Source: Alphaproteobacteria bacterium 33-17 (GTDB taxonomy: Bacteria > Pseudomonadota > Alphaproteobacteria > Rickettsiales > 33-17). From it: a stretch of DNA of 64,000 nucleotides. The first letter of the stretch is position 1. Every line of letters starts with the position of its first letter. Location: the NCBI GenBank assembly GCA_001897445.1, contig MKSX01000010.1, positions 62,001-126,000 on the forward strand. Reading direction: 5' to 3'. Shown piece after piece: positions 27,748 through 37,090 of this stretch. Made by a program: the position numbers and the translations under genes. The notes under the pieces are model-generated. The model made no database searches, had not been told where the DNA came from, and saw only the letters and a program-made list of their open reading frames with translations.

Positions 27748-28353
27748 ATGAGTGTTGCGGTACAAGTTTTAGATGGTCAGTATAGAGAAGAACTAGGTAA
27801 AGGTCCATCTAGAGAAATTAGAAGACAAGGTATGGTTCCTGCTGTAATTTATGGCAAAAATAAGGAAAACGTACACATTGCTTTAGATAGCAAAGAAATT
27901 AACACAAGATATAACAAAGTTGGTTTCACATCACAGCTTTTCAATATTAAAGTTGGTAAAGAAGCTTTCCTTGCTATTCCTTTTGAAATTCATACACATC
28001 CAGTTACAGATAATGTTGAACACGTTGATTTTATTCACGTTGATGAAAATTCAGAAGTTAAAGTTCACGTTAAATTACACTTTATTAATTCTGACAAATG
28101 TATTGGTATTAAACGTGGTGGTGTTATTAACATCGCTCGTCGTGAGGTTGAACTTGTTTGTAAGCCACAAAACATTCCTACAGTAGTTGATATTGACTTA
28201 TTAAACGTTGATATTAACCATAGTGTTCATATCAATGATATTGAATTACCAGAAGGCGTTAAATTTGCTGGATCTGAAAACATTACACTTGCTGCCGTTG
28301 TTGGTAGAGGTGATGATAAAGAAGAAACAGCTACAGCTACAGCTACAGCATAA
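27748..28353 (+). CDS. rplY: Large-subunit ribosomal protein bL25, long (Ctc/TL5) form
   Basis: bL25 binds 5S rRNA. The 201-residue protein has the N-terminal L25 domain (GKGPSREIRRQGMVPAVIYG) and the C-terminal TL5-type beta domain (VHVKLHFINSDKCIGIKRGG, then HINDIELPEGVKF). It ends in ETATATATA, encoded by a short ACAGCT repeat. The ribosome site AAAGGAG is strong. rplY-pth-ychF is a widely conserved order. Confidence 0.95.
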   Translation: MSVAVQVLDGQYREELGKGPSREIRRQGMVPAVIYGKNKENVHIALDSKEINTRYNKVGFTSQLFNIKVGKEAFLAIPFEIHTHPVTDNVEHVDFIHVDENSEVKVHVKLHFINSDKCIGIKRGGVINIARREVELVCKPQNIPTVVDIDLLNVDINHSVHINDIELPEGVKFAGSENITLAAVVGRGDDKEETATATATA

Positions 28354-28361
28354 TTTAGATT

Positions 28362-28934
28362 ATGAAAATTATTTGTGGGCTCGGTAATCCGGGCCCTGAA
28401 TATTTACTAACAAGGCATAATGCCGGATTTATTTTTGTTGATTTGTTACTTGATTTTATTTCAAGACAAACTTCAGCAAACTTATCTTACACCTCTAAAT
28501 GGCAAGGCGAATACGCTAAGTTCAGTTACAAATCACAAGATATCATTTTACACAAACCTATGACTTATATGAATTTGTCAGGGAATTCACTACTTCAGGT
28601 TAAAAACTTTTTCAAAGTTGATAATAAAAACATTATTGTTGTTCACGATGATGTTGACCTGGCTATGGGTAGTGTAAAATTTAAGCTAGGTGGTGGACAC
28701 GGCGGTCATAATGGTCTTAAGTCAGTTGATTCCATGATTGGCAATAATTATAAAAGACTTAGAATCGGTGTAGGAAAACAAGGTAATACAGCAGATTACG
28801 TATTATCAAAATTTAAATCTGATGAGCTTGATACTTTAGAGAGTGCTTACAGGCACATTATAGATTGTCTGGATTTATTGCTAGATGATGATATAAACAA
28901 ATTTTCAAATAAAATTGCATTACTTTTAAAATAA
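28362..28934 (+). CDS. pth: Peptidyl-tRNA hydrolase
   Basis: Pth releases tRNA from dropped-off peptidyl-tRNA. It begins KIICGLGNPGPEYLLTRHNAGF with catalytic H19, and shows KPMTYMNLSGNS, VVHDDVDL and LGGGHGGHNGLKS. The 190-residue length is normal. It lies 8 bases after rplY and 13 before ychF. Confidence 0.96.
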   Translation: MKIICGLGNPGPEYLLTRHNAGFIFVDLLLDFISRQTSANLSYTSKWQGEYAKFSYKSQDIILHKPMTYMNLSGNSLLQVKNFFKVDNKNIIVVHDDVDLAMGSVKFKLGGGHGGHNGLKSVDSMIGNNYKRLRIGVGKQGNTADYVLSKFKSDELDTLESAYRHIIDCLDLLLDDDINKFSNKIALLLK

Positions 28935-28947
28935 ATATGAGGATATT

Positions 28948-30048
28948 ATGAGCTTCGCATGCGGTATAGTAGGACTGCCAAACGTAGGAAAATCAACTTT
29001 ATTTAACGCTCTTACTGCAACTCAGGCTGCTGAATCTGCAAACTATCCGTTTTGTACAATTGAACCAAACGTAGGTAAAGTAAGTGTTCCTGACGAAAGA
29101 ATTGATAAACTTGCAAAAATTGCGGGATCGGCAAAACTTATTCCAACTCAGCTTGAATTTGTGGATATTGCAGGCTTAGTTAGAGGCGCAAGTAAAGGCG
29201 AAGGCTTAGGTAACCAGTTCCTTGGTCACATTCGCGAAGTTGATGCTATCATTCACGTGCTAAGATGCTTTGAAGATGAAGATATTACGCACGTAGAGGG
29301 TAACGTTGACCCTATAAGGGATTTAGAGACAATTGAGCTAGAGCTAATCCTTGCGGATTTAGAAAGTTTAAATAAACGTATGCAGGGCTTAGAGAAAAAA
29401 GCAAGATCAGGTGATAAAGCTGCCAAAGAAACTATTGAAATTATTACAAAATTAACTCCACTATTAGAAGAAGGAAAGCCAGCGCGTAAGTTTGATTTTT
29501 CTTCATATGACTCAGCGGTAGTAAAAACACTTCAATTACTTACTACTAAAAAAGTACTATATGTAGCAAACGTTTTAGAAACCGAAGCTGCAAGCGGGAA
29601 TGATTATACTAAAAAAGTAGAAGAAAGAGCTAAAAGTGAAGGATCTAGCTGCGTTATTATTTCATCTAAAATTGAGTCTGAAATCTCAACCTTAGCTGAT
29701 GAAAACGATAAAAAAGAATTCTTAGAATCATTAGGACTTAGTGAAACAGGCTTAAGTAAGATTATCAGAGCAGGCTACCAGATGTTAGGTCTTATTAGCT
29801 TTTTTACAATCGGTCCAAAAGAAGCACATGCGTGGACAGTTAGAAAAGGAGCATTAGCACCAGAAGCAGCAGGCGTTATTCACACTGACTTTGAAAAAGG
29901 TTTCATCCGCGCAGAAACTATTGCATACGACGATTATATTAAGTATAACGGGGAAGTTGGCGCAAAAGAGGCAGGGAAAATGCGCTTAGAAGGAAAAGAG
30001 TATACTGTTCAGGACGGTGACATTTTCCACTTCAGATTTAATGTATAA
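28948..30048 (+). CDS. ychF: Redox-regulated P-loop ATPase YchF
   Basis: YchF is an Obg-family P-loop NTPase that prefers ATP. The N-terminus has IVGLPNVGKSTLFNALT (P-loop 9-16), then NYPFCTIEPNVG, DIAGLVRGASKGEGLGNQFL and the C-terminal TGS-like domain (TVRKGALAPEAAGVIHTDFE). The 366-residue length is standard. A TATGAGGATATT ribosome region precedes the ATG. Confidence 0.96.
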   Translation: MSFACGIVGLPNVGKSTLFNALTATQAAESANYPFCTIEPNVGKVSVPDERIDKLAKIAGSAKLIPTQLEFVDIAGLVRGASKGEGLGNQFLGHIREVDAIIHVLRCFEDEDITHVEGNVDPIRDLETIELELILADLESLNKRMQGLEKKARSGDKAAKETIEIITKLTPLLEEGKPARKFDFSSYDSAVVKTLQLLTTKKVLYVANVLETEAASGNDYTKKVEERAKSEGSSCVIISSKIESEISTLADENDKKEFLESLGLSETGLSKIIRAGYQMLGLISFFTIGPKEAHAWTVRKGALAPEAAGVIHTDFEKGFIRAETIAYDDYIKYNGEVGAKEAGKMRLEGKEYTVQDGDIFHFRFNV

Positions 30049-30063
30049 TTAAGGAAATATAAA

Positions 30064-30750
30064 ATGCAAATTCATATTAATAAAAGAGCTTTAACAGATT
30101 TTTTAATCAAAACAGCAGCTTTATGGAAATTATTACCGTACGTATTCAGACATTTTGGTAAAACCCCAACAGGTCTCGCATTAGGTCTAACTTCGGTATT
30201 TTTGGCAAATATTTTAAATGGAAGGGACTTTTTAGTAAGCCAAAGCACATTTACAGCACGCTTAACATATACAGCTTACCGCTTTTTTAGCATTTACTCA
30301 GTAGCACTTGCTGTTAACTCCGCAGTTAATATTCTAAATCCAGCTATTTTAATGCCCGTTACAATCGCAAGCTTTATTACTGCATGGGCTACGTTAGGTA
30401 GCAGTAAATTAATCTATACAGAAAATAATGCTACCGTATTACTTGATATTGCTGCAAGAGCTAGTTTATTTTATTTGTTTTACCCAGTAGTACCTGTAAT
30501 TAATTCAATTAATAACCCAGCCTTAAGACTTGCTGCTAATTTAATACCAGCAACAATATTCTACATTGCTGAAAAAGCATTGTGTAAAGCATCTAATAAA
30601 ATATTTTTTGATGATAATTCACATGTTAATAGAAGAATTCAGCAACTTGGTAGTAATATTGCATCAGGCTTACATGAATCACACCAAACACACCAAAGTT
30701 TTGTGCATATGCTTAACCCCATATCAAGCTTTGTATCGGTAAGCAGATAA
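30064..30750 (+). CDS. Unknown multi-pass membrane protein, 228 residues
   Basis: I do not recognise this protein. It has several hydrophobic segments (TGLALGLTSVFLANIL, FFSIYSVALAVNSAVNIL, PAILMPVTIASFITAWATL, ASLFYLFYPVVPVI), so probably four to five membrane helices. The tail is polar and His-rich (HESHQTHQSFVHML). It starts 15 bases after ychF with AAGGAAA as ribosome site, so it is in the prs-rplY-pth-ychF unit, and ends at a strong bidirectional terminator. Confidence 0.75.
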   Translation: MQIHINKRALTDFLIKTAALWKLLPYVFRHFGKTPTGLALGLTSVFLANILNGRDFLVSQSTFTARLTYTAYRFFSIYSVALAVNSAVNILNPAILMPVTIASFITAWATLGSSKLIYTENNATVLLDIAARASLFYLFYPVVPVINSINNPALRLAANLIPATIFYIAEKALCKASNKIFFDDNSHVNRRIQQLGSNIASGLHESHQTHQSFVHMLNPISSFVSVSR

Positions 30751-30751
30751 T

Positions 30752-30778
30752 AAAAAAAAGGGGTTAACCCCTTTTTTT
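30752..30778. terminator. Bidirectional intrinsic terminator
   Basis: The perfect inverted repeat AAAAAAAGGGG-TTAA-CCCCTTTTTTT separates the converging membrane-protein gene (+) and the beta-lactamase gene (-), whose stop codon starts in its right arm. Confidence 0.93.
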
Positions 30779-31556
30779 ATTTAAGCATTAAAGTAATTAA
30801 ATTATCTTTTGCAATTTCTTTAGCAACTCTGCCACCACTCATAAGAGAATCTGCTGGCTGTGCTAAGTATTGAGCAAACTGAATTGTTCTGCCATCCTTT
30901 TCCACCCAGCCAATAAACCAGCCGTTTGTTTTACTACCGCCTGTTTTGCCGTAAAGCTTCCAATCATCCCAAACATCTTCAAGTTTGATAATTTTAATTG
31001 TCTGCTCCTGAGCTTGTTTACTTATTGGCAAATTTTTATTACTTAATTTTTCTATAAAGTTTACCTGCTCAATTGGCGATATTTGAATAGAACTTTGGAT
31101 CCATGAATTCATAAGTCCATTATTTTTACCTTTGTCTCCAGAGATGTCTTTATTTCCATATTCAAACTTGTTTACATAGTCTTGGAATTTTTCCATACCC
31201 AGCTTTACTGTGACATATTGTGAAAACCACACTACTGAATATTTCATCCAACTGCTTGGGGTTTGGCTGCGCGCAGAGAACATTTGAATTGGATATTTGT
31301 GCGGAAAATACCAAGGCTCAAAATTCTTACGCGTTTCTTCAGTAAAATCTACTTTTGGACTGTTTTCATTTTTCAATATACCCGAATCAAATCCCATAAG
31401 TGCTATTGGTATTTTAAATGATGAAAATGGGGAATGGCGCTTTTCGCACTCACCTTCTTGCTTTACAACTTTTCCATTTTCCTTAGCTATGAAACACATA
31501 TCTGCTAAAGCAGAATTTGCCGTAACTAATGAACATAATAATACAAATTTATACAT
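30777..31556 (-). CDS. Class D (OXA-type) beta-lactamase family protein
   Basis: The 259-residue protein has a signal peptide (YKFVLLCSLVTANSALA) and all class D motifs: S-S-F-K (S45 to K48), Y-S-V-V-W (S107-V109), Y-G-N (133-135), and K-T-G (204-206). K48 would be the carboxylated lysine. Such enzymes hydrolyse penicillins or act in peptidoglycan metabolism; class D homologues occur in Rickettsia. The resistance spectrum cannot be read from sequence. No mobile element is adjacent and composition matches the genome, so it appears resident. Confidence 0.92.
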   Translation of the reverse strand: MYKFVLLCSLVTANSALADMCFIAKENGKVVKQEGECEKRHSPFSSFKIPIALMGFDSGILKNENSPKVDFTEETRKNFEPWYFPHKYPIQMFSARSQTPSSWMKYSVVWFSQYVTVKLGMEKFQDYVNKFEYGNKDISGDKGKNNGLMNSWIQSSIQISPIEQVNFIEKLSNKNLPISKQAQEQTIKIIKLEDVWDDWKLYGKTGGSKTNGWFIGWVEKDGRTIQFAQYLAQPADSLMSGGRVAKEIAKDNLITLMLK

Positions 31557-31653
31557 TTCAATAACTTCCTAAATATTTAGTAATTACTTCTATTGAACTA
31601 GAAGAACCAAAATTCTATTATATATTATAAATCTCTACTTGTATATTTAAAAA

Positions 31654-31684
31654 TTGACACTTTTCATTAATTTTGATATATAAT
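31654..31684 (+). promoter_or_regulatory. Sigma70-type promoter of the ankyrin-like gene
   Basis: A perfect -35 TTGACA at 31654-31659 is followed by TATATA (17-base spacer, 31677-31682), overlapping TATAAT (19-base spacer, 31679-31684). It is about 40 bases before the start codon. Confidence 0.7.
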
Positions 31685-31722
31685 CTTAACTATATATTAA
31701 TTATTTTCATTTGAGTATTAAA

Positions 31723-32619
31723 ATGAGCTTAGAACAAACCTTCCTCAATGCCTGTTTAAAAGGTGATTTTATCGAAGTAAAACGCATTTATGATAAAACC
31801 CCTCCCGATCAGAAACTTCACTGGTTTTCAAATGATAATTATAAAACATTTAGGTTAGCTGCAAGAAGCGGAAATATAGATTTTATAAAGTGGGTAATTA
31901 ATACTTCTAAGACATTACATAAATTTATGGTAACAGCGAATAATTGTGAAGCTATCCGTAACTTAATAAAACATGAAAAAATCGAGGCGCTGGATTATTT
32001 AGTTAGCTTAAAATTATTAACTGGAAAAGATTTTGATAGTTTATGTAATGACAATTTCCAGTTATTAAAAGAGACATTAAATGAAAATAATTTTGATATA
32101 ACATATTTATTGTATAAAAATTTAAGTCAAAATAAAAAAACTGAATTCCTTACTACTTTAAATTATCATGATTTGATATTATTTAATTTATGTATAGATT
32201 TAGAAAAAATTTTCAAAGTTGATGTGTCTAGTATTATTACTCAGTATTTCAATGAAAAAATTCAATCTAAATATTCGGAAATTATAGAAAAATATTGCAA
32301 CACATCTGAACTTGATATTAAAAACTTTATTGCAGCATATCTGGACACCATCATTGCACTTTCAAAAGCTAAAAAATCAAGGGTTAACTTATTAGATGCA
32401 CTTAACATAATTGAAAAATCTAACTTATATTCTGTAATTGAAAATCACATTTTACCAGATTTTCCTTCTGAAATTCAGCTTAAAGTATTTGAATATATTA
32501 CTGATAAGTCAGAAAGTGTGATGGCTTCAATAAAGGAAACTCAACAAATTAAAGAAACCAATGAATTTAGATCTCAAATGCAGCTAAGAAGTTCTAATAA
32601 AGGATGCATTATCAGCTAA
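31723..32619 (+). CDS. Ankyrin-repeat-like protein
   Basis: The 298-residue protein begins [20 protein letters not shown] and then [20 protein letters not shown], which fit the helix-turn-helix pattern of ankyrin repeats (LxxAAxxGxxxxVxxLL). Two or three further degenerate units follow ([40 protein letters not shown]). The C-terminal half is helical and unassigned. Ankyrin proteins are frequent candidate effectors in Rickettsiales. I use the ATG at 31723 rather than the upstream TTG at 31711. The stop overlaps that of hemA on the opposite strand. Confidence 0.7.
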   Translation: MSLEQTFLNACLKGDFIEVKRIYDKTPPDQKLHWFSNDNYKTFRLAARSGNIDFIKWVINTSKTLHKFMVTANNCEAIRNLIKHEKIEALDYLVSLKLLTGKDFDSLCNDNFQLLKETLNENNFDITYLLYKNLSQNKKTEFLTTLNYHDLILFNLCIDLEKIFKVDVSSIITQYFNEKIQSKYSEIIEKYCNTSELDIKNFIAAYLDTIIALSKAKKSRVNLLDALNIIEKSNLYSVIENHILPDFPSEIQLKVFEYITDKSESVMASIKETQQIKETNEFRSQMQLRSSNKGCIIS

Positions 32620-33848
32620 GCAGCCTGTTCTGCTTGGACTATACCAAGCTCCGCAAATACAGACGCAATAGATTCTGCCATTTGGTTAATCATACTATCT
32701 GTATGCGATGGGGTAGGCGTAATTCTAAGCCTTTCCTTTCCACGCGGTACAGTTGGGTAATTAATGTGCTGAACAAAAATATTGTGCTTCTCTAAAAGTA
32801 GCTGAGAAGCCTGCCTGCATTTATTAGGATCACCGATAATAATCGGTATAATGTGGCTTTTAGCATCTACAAACTTAATACCATTTCTAGTAAGAGCCTC
32901 TTTAGCCTTATTTACCTGCTCATGTAGCATTTCTCTTTCTTTTGTGCTTACTTTAAGATGTTTAATACTTGATGTTGCAGCTTTTGCAAGTGAAGGCGGT
33001 AGCGATGTTGTAAAAATAAATCCTGAGGCATAACTACGAATAGCATCAACAATATTATTACTTGATGCAATATACCCACCCATTGCGCCAAATGCCTTAC
33101 CTAATGTAGCCTGAATTATGGTGATTCTTTCCATCATATTCATCTGGTCACCAATTCCCCCACCGTTTTTACCATACATACCAACAGCGTGAACTTCGTC
33201 AATATATGTAAGTGCCCTATATTTATCAGCAATATCACAAATTTCCTTAAGTGGAACTATATCACCACTCATTGAATAAACTGACTCAAATATTATTATT
33301 TTTGGTCTATTTATGTCATATTTAGATATTTTTTCTTCTAAATCAGCCATATCATTATGCTTAAAAATGACTTTTTCAAGTCCGCTACGTCTAATGCCTT
33401 CAATTATTGAAGCATGATTATCAGAATCTGAGAAAATAACTAAATCAGGTAATATTTTAGCAAGTGTAGATATTGTTGCATCATTTGATACATAGCCAGA
33501 TGTAAATACAAGCGCCCTCTCCTTATGGTGAAGACTTGCAAGCTCAGCTTCAAGTTCAACTATAGCGGAATTGTTTCCTGAAATATTACGTGTACCGCCA
33601 GAACCTGTACCCATTTCTTTTGTAGTTTTAACCATTGCCTCAATAACATCTTTATGCTGTCCCATACCTAAATAGTCATTAGAACACCATAGAATAATTT
33701 TTTGATTAGTATTATGATTAGTAGCAAAGGGAAAGTTGCCAACTTCTCTGGAAAGGTTTAGAAACGACCTGTATCTTCCTTCTGCCTTTATTTTATCAAC
33801 TGCTTCTTTGAAAAACTGATCATAGTTTATATATTTTAGCTCAATCAT
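32616..33848 (-). CDS. hemA: 5-aminolevulinate synthase
   Basis: It condenses glycine and succinyl-CoA to 5-aminolevulinate, the first heme step of the C4 pathway, typical of alphaproteobacteria. It shows [49 protein letters not shown] and the PLP-lysine segment [14 protein letters not shown]. The ATG at 33848 has AGGAG upstream and is preferred over TTG at 33854 (410 residues). It overlaps ctaA by 8 bases, so the two are cotranscribed. Confidence 0.95.
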   Translation of the reverse strand: MIELKYINYDQFFKEAVDKIKAEGRYRSFLNLSREVGNFPFATNHNTNQKIILWCSNDYLGMGQHKDVIEAMVKTTKEMGTGSGGTRNISGNNSAIVELEAELASLHHKERALVFTSGYVSNDATISTLAKILPDLVIFSDSDNHASIIEGIRRSGLEKVIFKHNDMADLEEKISKYDINRPKIIIFESVYSMSGDIVPLKEICDIADKYRALTYIDEVHAVGMYGKNGGGIGDQMNMMERITIIQATLGKAFGAMGGYIASSNNIVDAIRSYASGFIFTTSLPPSLAKAATSSIKHLKVSTKEREMLHEQVNKAKEALTRNGIKFVDAKSHIIPIIIGDPNKCRQASQLLLEKHNIFVQHINYPTVPRGKERLRITPTPSHTDSMINQMAESIASVFAELGIVQAEQAA

Positions 33849-34881
33849 GTACAACTCCTAAAGTGTAGTGCTGCAAATCGCAAATCTTATGAAGCAGTAC
33901 TATCACCGAACCAAGTAGTATCAGGGCGTTTAGCTGATGCAATAGAGCCATTACAAGCGGAACCTGATAAACCACCGTTAAAATACCGAGTATTAACTGT
34001 AAATTTAATAATATCATAATTATTTTACCATTTGTACGGAAATTTTTGTTATTTTTGAGTATTTTAAAATATAGACTGAATAAATACATATATACAACGT
34101 ATCCTAAAATTCTGTGAGTAAACTGAACCCATCCGTGATTTTCAGTAAAATTGACCAATTTTGGAGTATATGATAAAGTTTCACTTGGGAAAAATGACTC
34201 ATTCATTAGTGGGAAAGTATTATAAATCATACCAGCATCAAGACCAGCTACAAAAGCCCCCCAAATAATTTGGGTAAATAATAGTAAAATAGCTGATACA
34301 ACAATTAGATGATTTAGATTGGTAAAATTAATTTGCACCTTTTTATAATAAAACTGCATACCGCTCCATATAATATAGCTAAACAAAATAGTCGCCATCG
34401 AAAGGTGCAATGCAAGTTTATAATGACTAACATGCGGATTATCTATTAAACCGCTTGCTACCATAATCCAGCCCACTAATGCTTGTAACATTCCTAAAGC
34501 TAAAGTAGTGATCAAAAATTTTGTCTCATTACTGTTAAACTGCTTTTTATACATAAAAAATAATGCAGGAACAAGTAATACAAAACCTGTTATACGACCA
34601 AAAAGTCTATGAAAGTATTCAATTAAATATATACGTTTAAATTCAGGCATTGATATGCCGTAGTTAATTTTATTATACTCAGGAGAAGCTTTGTATTTTT
34701 CAAGTTCTGTCTCCCAGTTTTCTTCTGAGAAAGGAGGAAAAGTGCCAGTAACTGGCTTCCACTCAGTGATTGACAGACCTGAGTTTGTAAGTCTTGTATA
34801 CCCACCAATTAAAACCATTAAAAGCACGCAGATAGCAGTTAGGGTAATCCAGTATCTTTTAAGTGATAGGTAATCAGACAT
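33841..34881 (-). CDS. ctaA: Heme A synthase (COX15/CtaA)
   Basis: CtaA oxidises the heme O methyl group to make heme A for aa3-type cytochrome oxidase. The 346-residue membrane protein has about eight helices, starts with [21 protein letters not shown] (an invariant segment), and contains heme-ligand candidates in [31 protein letters not shown] and [10 protein letters not shown]. It is the type 2 (COX15) form. It is coupled with hemA, placing heme B and heme A supply in one operon. Confidence 0.95.
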   Translation of the reverse strand: MSDYLSLKRYWITLTAICVLLMVLIGGYTRLTNSGLSITEWKPVTGTFPPFSEENWETELEKYKASPEYNKINYGISMPEFKRIYLIEYFHRLFGRITGFVLLVPALFFMYKKQFNSNETKFLITTLALGMLQALVGWIMVASGLIDNPHVSHYKLALHLSMATILFSYIIWSGMQFYYKKVQINFTNLNHLIVVSAILLLFTQIIWGAFVAGLDAGMIYNTFPLMNESFFPSETLSYTPKLVNFTENHGWVQFTHRILGYVVYMYLFSLYFKILKNNKNFRTNGKIIMILLNLQLILGILTVVYQVPLVMALLHQLNALILLGSVIVLLHKICDLQHYTLGVVHD

Positions 34882-34978
34882 AATTAAACTAATCAGGATA
34901 GAAATTTAAATATGCTTTGAACATACTGTAATTTATAGTTATTGTCCATGCTTTTATAGTTAAAGTAATTTGTAACTA

Positions 34979-35008
34979 TTGACAAATTTGCAAATAAAAC
35001 AATATTCT
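34979..35008 (+). promoter_or_regulatory. Sigma70-type promoter of the heme-copper oxidase-like gene
   Basis: A perfect -35 TTGACA (34979-34984) and a -10 TATTCT (35003-35008) are separated by 18 bases. The TTG start codon at 35039 lies about 24 bases after the expected transcription start. Confidence 0.65.
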
Positions 35009-35038
35009 TAAGCAATAAATTTTACCGGAGAGTTAAGA

Positions 35039-36355
35039 TTGTATAATTATTTACCTGATACTGACGAATTTGCTAACAACAGAACAAAATTATTATCTTG
35101 GCTTTACATTGCTATATTTGCCTTAGCTATCTCGGGCTTTTATTCTATTTTAATAGTGCTACTTAGAAGCCCTGGCATACAAACGATTATGCCTTTTAAA
35201 TCATTTTTCTCAAGTAGCCTTGTAATACATGTTAATATGTCAGTGCTAATCTTTATGCTATCTATTGCAACCATATGGCTTAGCTTTGAGGTTAAAAATA
35301 AATACCTGTCGTTTATAACAGCATTACTTGCCTTTTTTGGTATGATGCTTATGGCGATTTCTCCTTTTATTAAGCATACTCCAATACTTAATAATTACGT
35401 ACCAGTAATTGAAAACATGCCTTTTTTCATAGGGCTGTTCTTGTTTTTTACAGGAATTTTCTTATCCAGCATAACGGTATGCAACCGCTTTATTTTTAAG
35501 CCAAATATCACAGGTCAGAAAGCAATTTCATATTCGGTCGCAATATTACTGGTTTCGGCTTTTTTCTCTCTTTTTATAACCAGATCAAAGTTACTAACAC
35601 TTGTCCATCATAACTATAGTAAACACGAATTTTACGAGCTGATGTTTTGGGGATTCGGGCATATACTTCAGTTTGTTTACTTCGCCGTATACTTAGGTTT
35701 TGTCTACAAAATCATTTCCTTAATTAAAGATAGTCCTAAAAATGACTTAGCACTGGGTTTAATTTCAATCATTAACGCCCTACTCCCAGTTATTGCGATT
35801 TATAATCAAATAAATACTGATGACTACATAAATGGTTATACAGAGCATATGAAGTATTATGGTGGCGTGCCTTTCGTCTTATTAGTGATTTACCTTAGTA
35901 TTTATTATAAAAAAGTTATGGATATCAAACCTTTGTACCGATTAGGTCTGATACTTTCTATGCTGCTTTTTGGCGCAGGAGGTATTATTGCCCTATATAT
36001 TAGCGGCACAGATGTTACAATACCTGCTCATTACCATGGCTCAACAGTTGGAATTACCATAGGGCTAATGTGCTTTATATATATGATATTTATAGAATAT
36101 TTTAATATGGAGCAGTCTAAAGGAATGAAATGGCAGCTTATTACATATACAATTGGTCAGGCTATACATATAACAGGACTTGCATGGTCAGGTGGTTACG
36201 GTGCTTTAAGAAAGAATCATGGTGAGATTTTATCAGTAAAGCTCAAGATTTCTATGGGTTTTATGGGCGCAGGGGGCTTGATCGCCATCATTTCTGGCTT
36301 GACATTTATTATAATTGTGTTAAAATGCTTTTACAAAATTAATAAATTTAAATAA
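35039..36355 (+). CDS. Heme-copper oxidase subunit I-like membrane protein
   Basis: The 438-residue protein has about 12 membrane helices. Candidate ligands are H64 in LVIHVNMSVL (helix 2, low-spin heme position), H208 in FWGFGHILQFVY (copper/helix 6 position), H270 in TEHMKYYGG and H331/H333 in TIPAHYHGSTVG (helix 10 heme ligands). The pattern is that of divergent cbb3/NorB-like subunit I proteins that stand alone. Subunits II and III are absent nearby. The start is TTG with GGAG eight bases upstream; no suitable ATG exists. It diverges from ctaA-hemA, fitting a respiratory role. Whether it binds copper is uncertain. Confidence 0.75.
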   Translation: MYNYLPDTDEFANNRTKLLSWLYIAIFALAISGFYSILIVLLRSPGIQTIMPFKSFFSSSLVIHVNMSVLIFMLSIATIWLSFEVKNKYLSFITALLAFFGMMLMAISPFIKHTPILNNYVPVIENMPFFIGLFLFFTGIFLSSITVCNRFIFKPNITGQKAISYSVAILLVSAFFSLFITRSKLLTLVHHNYSKHEFYELMFWGFGHILQFVYFAVYLGFVYKIISLIKDSPKNDLALGLISIINALLPVIAIYNQINTDDYINGYTEHMKYYGGVPFVLLVIYLSIYYKKVMDIKPLYRLGLILSMLLFGAGGIIALYISGTDVTIPAHYHGSTVGITIGLMCFIYMIFIEYFNMEQSKGMKWQLITYTIGQAIHITGLAWSGGYGALRKNHGEILSVKLKISMGFMGAGGLIAIISGLTFIIIVLKCFYKINKFK

Positions 36356-36422
36356 GGATTTTGAGTTGTCGTTAGAAATTTGATAGCTTATAATGTAAGA
36401 ATTAAGAAAACGAGGTAATGTC

Positions 36423-37001
36423 ATGGTTTGGGGACTTTTTGGAGGAAATTGGGGTAAAAACAACCAAAATTTAAATGATCCAAAAAAAAGATCAGAGGAA
36501 AACCATCAGGGTGCATCACCGAAATTTGATAATTATATGCATATGTTATTTAATTTATATGCAAGACATAAAACCGATCACAAACCAAAGCTTGAACAAT
36601 TTTATGAACCTGTAGTTCCAAGGTTCAATCCCGAAATGTTTAATACCAGTATGAATCCTTTTGGGCTTGATAAACCAAATAAAGGCTTTGGATCTTTCGA
36701 CGACAGACCAAAATTCCCTGATATTAAATCTTTACCACCAATGGATCCTGATTTTGATCTGGGTCATTTAGCAGATATTTTTAAAGATCTTCCGTCATTT
36801 GATGACAAGTCATCAAAAATTGGTAAACCAGAAGAAAAAATTAAACCTACTAAACGTGCTAATAACAAAATGAATGAAATTGGCAAAAAGTTAAATAGCA
36901 TGGATAATAACCTTGATGAAATCGGATCTATTAAACCTAAATCTACTCCTAAAAATAAACCGCGCCGCAATAAAAAACAGAAAGATGCTGGTCACGACTA
37001 A
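36423..37001 (+). CDS. Unknown low-complexity protein with basic tail
   Basis: I do not recognise this 192-residue protein. It starts with a Gly/Trp-rich stretch (MVWGLFGGNWGKNN), has a middle rich in Pro, Phe, Asp and Lys (RPKFPDIKSLPPMDPDFD) and ends in a strongly basic tail (PKSTPKNKPRRNKKQKD). There is no signal peptide or membrane segment, and most of it should be disordered. An ACGAGG ribosome site precedes it. The gene lies between the oxidase-like gene and the receptor-like gene without clear functional link. Confidence 0.65.
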   Translation: MVWGLFGGNWGKNNQNLNDPKKRSEENHQGASPKFDNYMHMLFNLYARHKTDHKPKLEQFYEPVVPRFNPEMFNTSMNPFGLDKPNKGFGSFDDRPKFPDIKSLPPMDPDFDLGHLADIFKDLPSFDDKSSKIGKPEEKIKPTKRANNKMNEIGKKLNSMDNNLDEIGSIKPKSTPKNKPRRNKKQKDAGHD

Positions 37002-37090
37002 ATAATTTTGCATATTTTTATAAAATTTCTTTAATTTTTAGTATTTTATAACTATTATAGATATAAAATGTTTTAGTTATAAAGTAGTTT

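Noticed and set aside
28328..28353. ACAGCT tandem repeat at the end of rplY
   Set aside because: It encodes the Thr-Ala tail in frame and is a small coding microsatellite, not an independent element.
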